Shown here: positions 48,100 to 55,550 of the stretch, one piece after another
How positions within the stretch are numbered: position 1 is the first letter of the stretch
Layout of the letters: every line of letters begins with the position of its first letter
Assembly: GCA_016218975.1 (NCBI GenBank)
Contig: JACRCO010000009.1
Span: forward strand, 1-64,000
Length of the DNA: 64,000 bases
Reading direction: 5' to 3'
Source of the DNA: Deltaproteobacteria bacterium
GTDB taxonomy: Bacteria; Desulfobacterota; Deferrimicrobia; Deferrimicrobiales; Deferrimicrobiaceae
Translations under genes and position numbers: made by a program
The notes under the pieces: model-generated
Told to the model about the DNA's origin: nothing
The model's input: only the letters and a program-made list of their open reading frames with translations
Database searches by the model: none

Positions 48100-49161
48100 T
48101 TACAACCCCGGGTTTTCCTCGAAGATCGCGCGGAATTTGTCAGCGCAGCGAATGAAGGCCTGGCGGAGCTTAGGGTCGATGTGCTCGGGCCGAATGACGG
48201 GTCCGTTGCCGGAGACGAGGTGTACGGCGTTTTCGTGATTGAAGGAAGGCTTGTACGGCCGCTTGCTCCGCAAGGCGTCGTACATGTCGACGAGGTTGAC
48301 GATACGGCCTTCGATCGGGATTTCCTCCCCTTTCAGTCCCTGCGGATACCCGCTGCCGTCCCAATGTTCGTGGTGTGTCAGTGCGATAATCTCGGCCATC
48401 TTGAGGTAGGGGCTGCTCGACCCGCGCAATATCCGCGCACCGATCGTGGTGTGCGTCTTGATGACCTCGAATTCCTCTTTCGTCAGCTCCCCTTTTTTGA
48501 GGAGGATCGAATCGGAGATGCCGACCTTTCCTATGTCGTGCATCGGGCTGGCGTTTGCGATGATCTCCGCCGCCTCGTCGTTGAATCCGAGCTCCCTGGC
48601 GACCACCTCGGAATAGATGCCGATCCGCTTTACATGATTGTACGTGTCTACGTCCCGGTACTCGGAGGCCAGCGTCAGCCGCTGGGCGGTATCGAGGACC
48701 GCCGCCTTTAATTGCCTTGTCCTCTCCTCGATCCGCGATTCGAGGATCCTGCTGTGCTCCTCGAGGAAATCCTGGTACTTCTTGACTTTCAGTATGTTTT
48801 CCACGCGCACGAGAAGCTCGGTGAAATCCACCGGTTTCCCGAGGAAGTCGGCGGCGCCCGCCTGGAGCGCCTTGATCTTCGAATCCCTGTCCGCGTACGC
48901 AGTGAACACGACCACGGGTATCCGTGCGGTGGAAGGATCGTTTTTCAGCAAGGCGCATGTCTCCACGCCGTCGATGCCGGGCATCTGGAGGTCGAGAATC
49001 ACGAGATCCGGCCGCAGTTCCTTCGCCTTCTTGACGCCTTCCTCTCCGTTGAAAGTTCCCGTGAACCGGAACCCCTTCTCCTTGAGATAAACTCCCACCG
49101 CGTCGACGACCCGCGGATCGTCGTCGACCATCAGGATCTTTTCGCGGGGCTCTGTACTCAT
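48100..49161 (-). CDS. Response regulator with HD-GYP c-di-GMP phosphodiesterase domain
   Basis: 353 residues. The N-terminal receiver (about 1-125) has acidic DDD near residue 13, phosphoacceptor Asp in PDLVILDLQMPGIDG, and the Thr/Ser and Lys switch residues (VFTAYAD, GKPVDF). A coiled linker leads to the HD-GYP domain (about 170-350) with HDIGKVGISDSILLKKGELTKEEFEVIKTHTTIGARIL and HHEHWDGSGYPQGL. It should hydrolyse c-di-GMP when phosphorylated. No histidine kinase is adjacent. It opposes the two GGDEF proteins at 32.5 and 55.5 kb. Confidence 0.95.
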   Translation of the reverse strand: MSTEPREKILMVDDDPRVVDAVGVYLKEKGFRFTGTFNGEEGVKKAKELRPDLVILDLQMPGIDGVETCALLKNDPSTARIPVVVFTAYADRDSKIKALQAGAADFLGKPVDFTELLVRVENILKVKKYQDFLEEHSRILESRIEERTRQLKAAVLDTAQRLTLASEYRDVDTYNHVKRIGIYSEVVARELGFNDEAAEIIANASPMHDIGKVGISDSILLKKGELTKEEFEVIKTHTTIGARILRGSSSPYLKMAEIIALTHHEHWDGSGYPQGLKGEEIPIEGRIVNLVDMYDALRSKRPYKPSFNHENAVHLVSGNGPVIRPEHIDPKLRQAFIRCADKFRAIFEENPGL

Positions 49162-49192
49162 GTCCCTGCGGCGCCTCCCTGGGTCCGCGCCG

Positions 49193-50371
49193 TCACGCGC
49201 GGGCCGTTTCCTCCCGGATCATCTCGAAAAACCGCGAGATCTCCTCGGGTGTGTTGTAGAAGTGCGGCGAAACCCTGATTCCTCCCGCTCTCGGCGAGCA
49301 CACGGCGTTCCTGGCGTGCAGCGATTTCCAGAGGGCTTGCGGGTCTGCACCCGGAATTCTGAAGGTAACGATGCCGGATCGTTCCTCCGGATTCCGCGGG
49401 GAGAGGATCTCGTATCCGAGCCGAAGGGCGTTTTCGATTGTCCCGTCCGTCAGCCTGCGGACCCGCTCCCATATCCTGTCGGTGCCGACGGAGAGCAGCA
49501 GGTCGAGCGACGCATTGAACGCCGCGATCCCTACCGTGTTGAAGCTGCCCGGCTCGAAACGGCGCGCATCCATCGCGAGGCGGAAATCGTAGTTCTCGAA
49601 ATCGAACCGGTTCTGCACGGAATGCCATCCCAGCACGACCGGCTCCACCATCTCCATCACTTCCTTCGAGATATAGAACCCCCCGACTCCCTCCGGCGCA
49701 AGCAACCACTTGTGCCCGTCGGCGGAAAGGGAGTCGATCCCGTAGGACCGGACGTCGATCGGCAGGACGCCCAGGCTCTGGATCGCATCCACGCAAAAGA
49801 AGATCCCCTTCTTCTGGCAGAACTCCCCGATGGAAGGAAGGTCGTTCCGGTAGCCGTTGGCGAACTCGACGGACGATATGGAGATCAGCCTCGTCTTGCC
49901 GTCGCATGCGGCGAAAAGGTCCTCCTTGCGGATACGCCCTTCCCGGGCGGCGACCATCCGCACCTCCACGTTCCGCGAGCGCAGGCGGAGCCACGGGTAG
50001 ACGTTCGAGGGGAATTCGACGTTCGCGATGACCAGGTTGTCCCCTTCCTTCCAGGGGAACCCGGCCGCGATGAAGGAAAGGCCTTCCGAAGTGTTCTTGA
50101 TGAAGGCGATCTCTTCCGGAGACGCGCCGATCAGCCGTGCGAAACGGCTGCGGGTCTCCTCCGCGATATCCTGCCACTGCCGTAGGCGGAACGCACCCTC
50201 GTCGCGAAACCGGAAGAGAATTCGCGCGCCCGCTTCCGCGGTGCGCGCAGGTATGGGAGAAACCCCTGCGTGATTCAGGTAAATGAACTTCTCCGTCACC
50301 GGAAACTCGGCCTTCCGGATGGGAGCGACATCGATCGGCAACGGACCCCCCCTTTGGCGGCGATACCCCAT
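49193..50371 (-). CDS. PLP-dependent class V aminotransferase (cysteine desulfurase-like fold)
   Basis: 392 residues from the ATG at 50371. YLNHAGVSPIPART, NTSEGLSFIAAG, NVEFPSNVYPW, CVDAIQSLGVLPIDV and the Schiff-base Lys in SADGHKWLLAPEGVGG define a class V fold-type I enzyme. The active-site Cys loop of SufS/IscS is not evident (GIRVSPHFYNTPEEI at the C terminus), so isopenicillin-N-epimerase-like or selenocysteine-lyase-like activity is possible. It is divergent from the E1-like sulfur-transfer cluster, which hints at a link. AGGAGG is very close (2 bp) to the ATG. Confidence 0.85.
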   Translation of the reverse strand: MGYRRQRGGPLPIDVAPIRKAEFPVTEKFIYLNHAGVSPIPARTAEAGARILFRFRDEGAFRLRQWQDIAEETRSRFARLIGASPEEIAFIKNTSEGLSFIAAGFPWKEGDNLVIANVEFPSNVYPWLRLRSRNVEVRMVAAREGRIRKEDLFAACDGKTRLISISSVEFANGYRNDLPSIGEFCQKKGIFFCVDAIQSLGVLPIDVRSYGIDSLSADGHKWLLAPEGVGGFYISKEVMEMVEPVVLGWHSVQNRFDFENYDFRLAMDARRFEPGSFNTVGIAAFNASLDLLLSVGTDRIWERVRRLTDGTIENALRLGYEILSPRNPEERSGIVTFRIPGADPQALWKSLHARNAVCSPRAGGIRVSPHFYNTPEEISRFFEMIREETARA

Positions 50372-50423
50372 GGCCTCCTCTTTAAACGAACTTCCGCTGC
50401 GAGGGGCGCCGGGCAAATTAAGA

Positions 50424-50429
50424 TATAAT
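50424..50429 (+). promoter_or_regulatory. -10 element placing the transcript start at the MoeB-like ATG
   Basis: TATAAT ends six bases before the ATG at 50436, so transcription should start at or beside the start codon and give a leaderless mRNA. No -35 match is evident. Confidence 0.5.
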
Positions 50430-50435
50430 AGCGCG

Positions 50436-51248
50436 ATGGCGTGGACAGACCAAGACATCCTTCGATACAGCCGTAATATCCTCCTGGAGGAGATCGGTCC
50501 GTCCGGTCAGGAAAAGCTTTTCTCGTCCTCGGCGCTCGTGGTCGGCGCCGGCGGCCTCGGCTCGCCCGCTCTTCTCTATCTCGCGTCGGCCGGAGTGGGC
50601 CGTATCGGAATCATCGACGGAGACAGGGTGGATCTGTCGAACCTGAACCGCCAGTGGATCCATCGGGAAACCGCGGTGGGGCGGGCGAAAACTGCATCAG
50701 CCGCGGAATCGTTGCGGGAGTTCCGATCCGATCTCCGGGTGGAAACGCATGAAGAGGCGTTGACGCCGGCGAACGCCCTGGACATTTTTACGCGCTACGA
50801 CGTGGCTATCGACGGCAGCGACAATTTCCCGACGAAATACCTTTGCAACGACGCCGCCCTTCTTTCGAAGGTCCCCCTCGTCCACGCGGGAGCATTGAGG
50901 TTCGGCGGGCAGATCCTTTCCGTGATCCCCGGGCGCGGTCCGTGCCTTCGTTGCCTTCTCCCCGAAATACCTCCCCGCAAGGACGCGCCTAACTGCTCCG
51001 AATCGGGAATCCTCGGCGCGGCGGCGGGAGTCATCGGCTCCTGGCAGGCGGCGGAGGCGCTGAAAATCCTGCTCGGAATCGGCGACCCGCTGTCCGGAAG
51101 ACTGCTGGTCATCGATACGCTCGAAGCGACCGTAACGAAACTTTCGGTGCACAGGGACCCGGCCTGTCCCTCCTGCGGCGATTCCCCCCGGATCCGCGCA
51201 CCGCTTTCGGCACTTGACTACTCGCTGGAACGGAGCTGCGCGACATGA
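50436..51248 (+). CDS. MoeB/ThiF-family E1-like adenylyltransferase
   Basis: 270 residues. Rossmann start VVGAGGLGSPALLYLASAGVGRIGIIDGDRVDLSNLNRQWIH, the adenylation Asp in DGSDNFPTKYLCND, and zinc-binding CLRC and CPSC pairs. E1-like proteins adenylate the C terminus of a ubiquitin-like sulfur carrier (MoaD, ThiS or similar). No carrier gene is adjacent. Overlap with the next gene is ATGA, and a PP-loop protein and LarE follow, so this is a sulfur-activation unit. The N-terminal start is set by the promoter at 50424 and the family start DILRYSRNI. Confidence 0.92.
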   Translation: MAWTDQDILRYSRNILLEEIGPSGQEKLFSSSALVVGAGGLGSPALLYLASAGVGRIGIIDGDRVDLSNLNRQWIHRETAVGRAKTASAAESLREFRSDLRVETHEEALTPANALDIFTRYDVAIDGSDNFPTKYLCNDAALLSKVPLVHAGALRFGGQILSVIPGRGPCLRCLLPEIPPRKDAPNCSESGILGAAAGVIGSWQAAEALKILLGIGDPLSGRLLVIDTLEATVTKLSVHRDPACPSCGDSPRIRAPLSALDYSLERSCAT

Positions 51249-52279
51249 GCATGGCCGCAGAACGTAAAAACTCACGCGGGGTGATGCTGCTGTCGGGAGG
51301 ACTGGACAGCACGCTCGCCGCGAAGATGATGGTCGACCAGGGAATCGAGCTGTTCGCGATCCATTTCACCTCGCCCTTCTGCACTTGCACGCGGGGCGCG
51401 GCATCGGCCGGTTGTCATTCACAGGCGCAGATTGCGGCTGCACGGATGGGGATGCCCGTACGTACCGTCTCCAAGGGTACGGAGTACATCGAAATCGTCA
51501 GGAACCCGAAGCATGGGCGCGGATCGGCCATGAACCCGTGCGTCGACTGCCGCATATTCACCTTCCGGAAAAGCCGGGAATACATGGAGGAGATCGGCGC
51601 ATCGTTCCTCGTTACGGGCGAGGTCGTGGGACAGCGCCCGATGTCCCAGCGCTCCGACGCCATGCGGGTCATCGAGAAATACAGCGGATGTGCGGATATC
51701 GTCCTCCGCCCCTTGTCGGCCCGCCAACTGGAGCCGACTCTTCCGGAACGGGAAGGATGGGTCGACCGTGAGAAGCTCCTCGCGATCGTGGGCCGTTCCA
51801 GGAAGGAGCAAATCCGGCTCGCGGAGGAATGGCGCATCTCCGATTACCCCTGCCCGGCGGGAGGCTGCCTCCTGACCGACAAGACCTTTTCCATCAAGGT
51901 AAGGGACTTGCTCGAACACTCCCCTTCGCCGGACATGACTGACCTGAACCTGCTGAAGGTCGGGCGCCATTTCCGGATGCCCGGCGGAGAGAAGGTCATC
52001 GTGGGGAGGGACGAGGCGGAAAACCGGAAACTGGAAGCGCTCGGACGGGGGAAGCTGCGCGTCTACATCGCGGAAGGTTTCCCGGGGCCGTCCGTAGGGG
52101 TTAACGGCAAGGGCGGGGAAGCGCCCCTGGGCATTCTCTCCCGAATCTTCACGAGGTACTGCAAGCCGGGATCGCAGCCGCCATTCCGCGTGCGCGAAGT
52201 GGCAGGCGGAACTGAACGCGAGATATTCCTGCCCGCCGATCCCGACTTCTCCGGGATGGAAAATGCGCTCCTCTCCTGA
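51245..52279 (+). CDS. PP-loop tRNA-thiolation-like sulfurtransferase (MnmA/ThiI-related)
   Basis: 344 residues. PP-loop SGGLDSTLAAKMM near residue 16 binds ATP. NPCVDCRIFTF resembles the NPC-containing motif of MnmA, and SDYPCPAGGCLLTDKTFS is characteristic of this subfamily. It probably adenylates a tRNA uridine (or another substrate) and inserts sulfur. The C-terminal part (about 215-344) differs from MnmA and has no recognised domain. It is coupled to the E1-like gene upstream (ATGA) and overlaps larE by 17 bp. The exact tRNA position or substrate is unknown. Confidence 0.83.
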   Translation: MSMAAERKNSRGVMLLSGGLDSTLAAKMMVDQGIELFAIHFTSPFCTCTRGAASAGCHSQAQIAAARMGMPVRTVSKGTEYIEIVRNPKHGRGSAMNPCVDCRIFTFRKSREYMEEIGASFLVTGEVVGQRPMSQRSDAMRVIEKYSGCADIVLRPLSARQLEPTLPEREGWVDREKLLAIVGRSRKEQIRLAEEWRISDYPCPAGGCLLTDKTFSIKVRDLLEHSPSPDMTDLNLLKVGRHFRMPGGEKVIVGRDEAENRKLEALGRGKLRVYIAEGFPGPSVGVNGKGGEAPLGILSRIFTRYCKPGSQPPFRVREVAGGTEREIFLPADPDFSGMENALLS

Positions 52280-53144
52280 AAATCCGCAGAAAGAGACCCC
52301 GGCCGGGACCCCGGAAGCGAAGTGGGAATCGCTGCTCGCATCTCTGCGGGAGATGGGCTCCGCAGTGATCGCCTTCAGCGGCGGCGTCGACAGCACGTTT
52401 CTCCTGCACGCCGCCCGCACCGCGCTCGGAAACCGCGTATTGGCCGTAACCGCCACTTCCCCGACTTACCCGAAATCGGAGCGGGACGAGGCGGAAAGGA
52501 TCGCCCTGGAATGGGATGTCCCACATCGGTTCGTGGAATCGAACGAACTGGAGATACCCGGTTTTTCCTCCAACCCGCCGGACCGGTGCTACCACTGCAA
52601 GAAGGAACTGTTCGGGATCCTCGCCGGGATCGCGCGCGAGGAAGGGCTCGCCGTCGTTTGCGACGGCTCCAACACCGACGACCTGAACGACTACCGTCCC
52701 GGCCGCCGTGCCGCGAAGGAGCTGGGCGTCCGCAGCCCATTGCTGGAGAACGGGATCGGGAAGGAGGAGATCCGGACCTTAAGCCGCCGGTTCGACCTTC
52801 CGACCGCGTCGAAAGGGTCGTTCGCATGCCTCTCTTCCCGCTTCCCTTACGGGACCGGGATCACAGGTGAAGCGTTGCAACGCGTCGAGGCGTGCGAGGA
52901 GATCCTGCGCGGCTTCGGTTTCCGCCAGTTCCGCGTCCGTGTCCACGGGACGGTCGCCCGAATCGAGGTGGGAACGGACGAGATCCCTCGCCTGTTCGAG
53001 GAGAAAATATCTAACGCCGTACATGAGGGTTTCCGCCGGAACGGCTTCCTCTACGTCTCCGTGGACCTCAAAGGTTATCGTACCGGTTCTATGAACGAAG
53101 GCGGAATCGCAAGCGGCCAACTGCCCGATTCGGAACTCCTTTAA
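52263..53144 (+). CDS. larE: ATP-dependent sacrificial sulfur transferase LarE
   Basis: 293 residues. PP-loop FSGGVDSTFLLHAART near residue 38, DRCYHCKKELF, CDGSNTDDLNDYRPGRRAAKE, and the conserved SKGSFACLSSRFPYG with the sulfur-donor-position cysteine. LarE normally adds sulfur to the pyridinium dinucleotide of the lactate racemase cofactor together with LarB and LarC. Neither larB, larC nor larA is in the window, so another substrate is possible. Last gene of the sulfur cluster on the plus strand. Confidence 0.92.
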   Translation: MRSSPENPQKETPAGTPEAKWESLLASLREMGSAVIAFSGGVDSTFLLHAARTALGNRVLAVTATSPTYPKSERDEAERIALEWDVPHRFVESNELEIPGFSSNPPDRCYHCKKELFGILAGIAREEGLAVVCDGSNTDDLNDYRPGRRAAKELGVRSPLLENGIGKEEIRTLSRRFDLPTASKGSFACLSSRFPYGTGITGEALQRVEACEEILRGFGFRQFRVRVHGTVARIEVGTDEIPRLFEEKISNAVHEGFRRNGFLYVSVDLKGYRTGSMNEGGIASGQLPDSELL

Positions 53145-53439
53145 CAAATACCAATTTCATTTCCCCCTGGCAATGGTCGCCGCCGTCGCCGCGGATCCGC
53201 ATCGATGAATGGACTCCCCTTATTCCGGCAGGAGCAGTGAGTGACTGGTTCTGCGGCCACGGCAGTATTTGTTATATAACCAACCGAACCTAAAACAACT
53301 GTAACCTTATCAACTCCTTGCCTATCCACGTAGTGCACCGAGTCGTTTCTGGAATATACATACAAATTAAACTCGTTACCCTTTAAGGAGGAAGATGGAA
53401 GTTCTCAACGTAACGGCGCACCGGCCGGCGACAGGCGTG
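53145..53439. other. Intergenic block with direct-repeat edge and an orphan translation start
   Basis: No complete gene seen in this 295-bp stretch, which is visibly AT-richer than its surroundings. It contains a 22-bp sequence (53176-53197) repeated at 54628-54649 in the end of mogA. At 53395 there is an ATG preceded by TAAGGAGGAAG, an excellent ribosome-binding site. Its 70-codon frame runs antisense into higA and looks meaningless beyond the first 15 codons, so it may be the stump of a gene cut by insertion. Confidence 0.45.
53176..53197. repeat. 22-bp direct repeat, left copy
   Basis: Starts GTCGCCGCCGTCGCC and ends GCGGATC. Identical to 54628-54649. The two copies bracket the HigBA block and its non-coding flanks. 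Confidence 0.7.
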
Positions 53440-53814
53440 TCACGCCGCCCTGTAATCCGCTGGTGGCCGAATCAGGCTCTCGGCCGGAATGCCAAGTTCG
53501 CAGTGGAGTCGCCAGGCCATCTTCATCGTCAACGGACGCTTCCGGTTCAACACCTCGTACACGCGGTTGCGCCGGCCGATCATCGGCTCCAGGTCTTTGG
53601 GGGTTAGTCCCAGCTGCTCCATCCGGAACTTGATCGCCTCGACCGGATCGGGTAGCTCCAGCGGGTAATGCTTCCTCTCATACGCCTCGACCAGTGCGAC
53701 CAGAACGTCGAGACGCTCCCCCTTCACGCTGTGCGGAGCGGCGTCCATGAGCGTCTCTATTTCTTTTAACGTCCGCCGGTAGTCCGCTTTGGTCCTGATA
53801 GGCCGGATGTCCAT
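53440..53814 (-). CDS. higA: HigA-type antitoxin (HTH)
   Basis: 124 residues from the ATG at 53814. The N-terminal part (about 5-60) is a HigA-like dimerisation region (IRTKADYRRTLKEIETLMDAAP). The C-terminal Xre HTH (about 65-115) includes QLGLTPKDLEPMIGRRNRVYEVLNRKRPLTM. It binds and neutralises HigB and represses the operon. GGGAG lies upstream. A GTG at 53832 overlapping the toxin stop is a possible longer start. Toxin-first order is typical of higBA. Confidence 0.92.
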   Translation of the reverse strand: MDIRPIRTKADYRRTLKEIETLMDAAPHSVKGERLDVLVALVEAYERKHYPLELPDPVEAIKFRMEQLGLTPKDLEPMIGRRNRVYEVLNRKRPLTMKMAWRLHCELGIPAESLIRPPADYRAA

Positions 53815-53828
53815 GGCTCCTTCTCCCT

Positions 53829-54131
53829 TCACACCGTTTGCGCGTCGATCGCGTCGTACTGTGCGTGCGTCCCGATGAACCGTACATAGACGATCCGGTA
53901 CGGGTAGTTGATCCAGACAACGACCCGGTACTTGTTACCGGCGATGTTGAAGACGACCCGCCCGCTCTTGAGGATGCTCGCCTTCGCGAAGTCCCTCTTC
54001 ACGTCCGCCGGGGAAGCCCAGTCCGCCTTCAGGACATGCCGGTACCACGCCAAGGCCGGCTCTCGGGCGTCCATGAAGGCCGGGGCATCGTCCCAGAACT
54101 TCTTCAGCGTCGAGAGAGCGATGACCCGCAT
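53829..54131 (-). CDS. higB: HigB-type mRNA interferase toxin
   Basis: 100 residues, HigB toxin family (RelE fold). It has the N-terminal MRVIALSTLKKFWDDAP and the catalytic-core region GNKYRVVVWINYPYRIVYVRFIGTHAQYDAIDAQTV, which is diagnostic. Expected to cleave ribosome-bound mRNA. The ATG coincides with the predicted transcript start, so it is probably leaderless. Stop overlaps the upstream GTG of higA (GTGA). Confidence 0.93.
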   Translation of the reverse strand: MRVIALSTLKKFWDDAPAFMDAREPALAWYRHVLKADWASPADVKRDFAKASILKSGRVVFNIAGNKYRVVVWINYPYRIVYVRFIGTHAQYDAIDAQTV

Positions 54132-54137
54132 GAACGG

Positions 54138-54166
54138 AGTATAGTCCCATTTTGGGACTTACGCAA
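54138..54166 (-). promoter_or_regulatory. higBA promoter with operator filling the spacer
   Basis: Minus strand: -35 TTGCGT (54161-54166), 17-bp spacer, -10 TATACT (54138-54143). A perfect palindrome AGTCCCA-N3-TGGGACT (54143-54159) occupies the spacer. HigA is expected to bind it for autoregulation. Six bases separate the -10 from the higB ATG. Confidence 0.75.
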
Positions 54167-54615
54167 GAAGGCTGCGCAGAAGGCTGCGCGGGCCCCGCGC
54201 GCAGTATGCGGAGCCCCCCGACAGAGGGGCCTTATCCCGCATTTCTCACCACGGTTCGTCGCGAGGCGGTGGAGACGGGTATGGCTACAAGGCGTCGCGA
54301 CCGAGGGTGACGCAGGCGTAGTTGACACTACGTCGAGGAGCCCGACCGAGCGCAACGCAGTAGACATGGCCGGATCCGCAGCAGCAGCAGAAGCGTGGTG
54401 AGAATTGCGGGTTAAGCGCGAGCACGGAGACCGGTGCTGCGCACGGCGAAGCACGCGGCGTTGGCGTAGTCTGTTCTGAAGCATCGCCCGCCCTGGATGA
54501 TCGCGGGATCAACTGTGTTATTGCCAGCCCGGTTCCCGTTAGTGACGTTCTGGGTGAATGTCCCATCCAGAGAAAGAAACGAAAAAGATTGGTTATGGGG
54601 CTTTCATGTGGAGTG
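54167..54615. other. Non-coding block upstream of higB
   Basis: No credible gene is seen in this roughly 450-bp stretch. It contains a 12-bp tandem repeat (AGAAGGCTGCGC at 54166-54177 and 54178-54189), a GCGCGGG/CCCGCGC hairpin (54186-54200), and two imperfect copies of a CGACCGAG...GACGCAG-like segment (about 54298-54330 and 54342-54370). It may be a remnant of a mobile cassette or hold an unidentified RNA. Confidence 0.4.
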
Positions 54616-55104
54616 TTAACGCGCGCAGTCGCCGCCGTCGCCGCGGATCTTGCCGATGGCGTGGGGAATGGCGGGCATGATGGACTCGAGGTTTTCCCTG
54701 GCGCCGCCGGGGCTGCCGGGCAGGTTGACGATCAGGGTCTTGCCGCGTATGCCGGCCAGCGCGCGCGAAAGCATTGCTGTTGGCACTTTTTTCTGACTTT
54801 CGGCCCGCATGACCTCCGACATCCCGGGTATTTCGCGATCTATCACGCCGCGCGTCGCATCGGGTGTGACGTCGCGGGGATCGACGCCGGTTCCTCCCGT
54901 GGTGACCACCAGGTCCAATCCGAGGGCATCGGCGAAATGGCAGAGAGCCCTGCGGATGTACGGCTGCTCGTCGGGGATGACGACCCGCTGCACGATCGTC
55001 GCCGGCATGCGCGCCAGGATCTCGGCGACCACAGGCCCGGAAGCGTCGGCCCTCTCTTTACGGAAGGACCTGTCGGATACGGTCACCACTGCGGCGCGGA
55101 TCAC
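54616..55104 (-). CDS. mogA: Molybdopterin adenylyltransferase MogA/MoaB
   Basis: 162 residues. Activates molybdopterin with ATP before molybdate insertion. VVTVSDRSFRKERADASGPVVAEIL, TTGGTGVDPRDVTPDATRGVIDREIPGM and LIVNLPGSPGGARENLESIMPAIPHAI are family signatures. The last codons contain the right copy of the 22-bp repeat. ATGA overlap with the MOSC gene upstream. This points to molybdenum or tungsten cofactor enzymes elsewhere in the genome. Confidence 0.95.
   Translation of the reverse strand: MIRAAVVTVSDRSFRKERADASGPVVAEILARMPATIVQRVVIPDEQPYIRRALCHFADALGLDLVVTTGGTGVDPRDVTPDATRGVIDREIPGMSEVMRAESQKKVPTAMLSRALAGIRGKTLIVNLPGSPGGARENLESIMPAIPHAIGKIRGDGGDCAR
54628..54649. repeat. 22-bp direct repeat, right copy (in 3' end of mogA)
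   Basis: Identical to 53176-53197 and located 10 bp inside the mogA stop. A repeat of a gene's 3' end at the far side of a cassette is what site-specific integration would leave. Confidence 0.7.
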
Positions 55105-55550
55105 GGCTCCTCCTCCTTCCGCACTTCATCGCCGGGGGCTACCTTTCCTCCCCGGATCACCCGCGCGAACACGCCTTCGCGGGGCATAACACAGTCTCCC
55201 GCCTGGAAGTAGATCGCGCAGCGCGTATGGCATTCCTTCCCGATCTGCGAAATTTCGAGCAGGGCCTCGCCTACGCGGATCCTGTCCCCCACCTTGGCCT
55301 GGAGCAGGTCGAAACCTTCCACCGTGATGTTCTCCGCGAAATCTCCCGGCCCTACGGATAATCCCTTCGCACGCATCTTCCCGATGCTCTCCGAGGCCAG
55401 CAGGCTCACCTGGCGATGGCCCGGGCCGGCGTGGGCATCGTCCCTCACGCCGTGTTCTTCTACCAGGACCACCGAGGAGACCGGTGACTTCTTCTCCCCT
55501 TTGCGGGAGCTCACCGAAACCGCCGCTACCATGCCTCGATTCGTTTCCAT
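55101..55550 (-). CDS. MOSC-domain protein
   Basis: 149 residues, a stand-alone MOSC domain as found at the C terminus of molybdenum-cofactor sulfurases. EEHGVRDDAHAGPGHRQVSLLASESI, GDFAENITVEGFD, VGDRIRVGEALLEISQIGKECHTRCAIYF with the conserved Cys, and REGVFARVIRGG are present. A role in sulfur or metal-sulfur transfer for Moco is likely. The start overlaps the upstream stop (TAATG), and the mogA gene overlaps downstream, so both belong to one unit. Confidence 0.92.
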   Translation of the reverse strand: METNRGMVAAVSVSSRKGEKKSPVSSVVLVEEHGVRDDAHAGPGHRQVSLLASESIGKMRAKGLSVGPGDFAENITVEGFDLLQAKVGDRIRVGEALLEISQIGKECHTRCAIYFQAGDCVMPREGVFARVIRGGKVAPGDEVRKEEEP

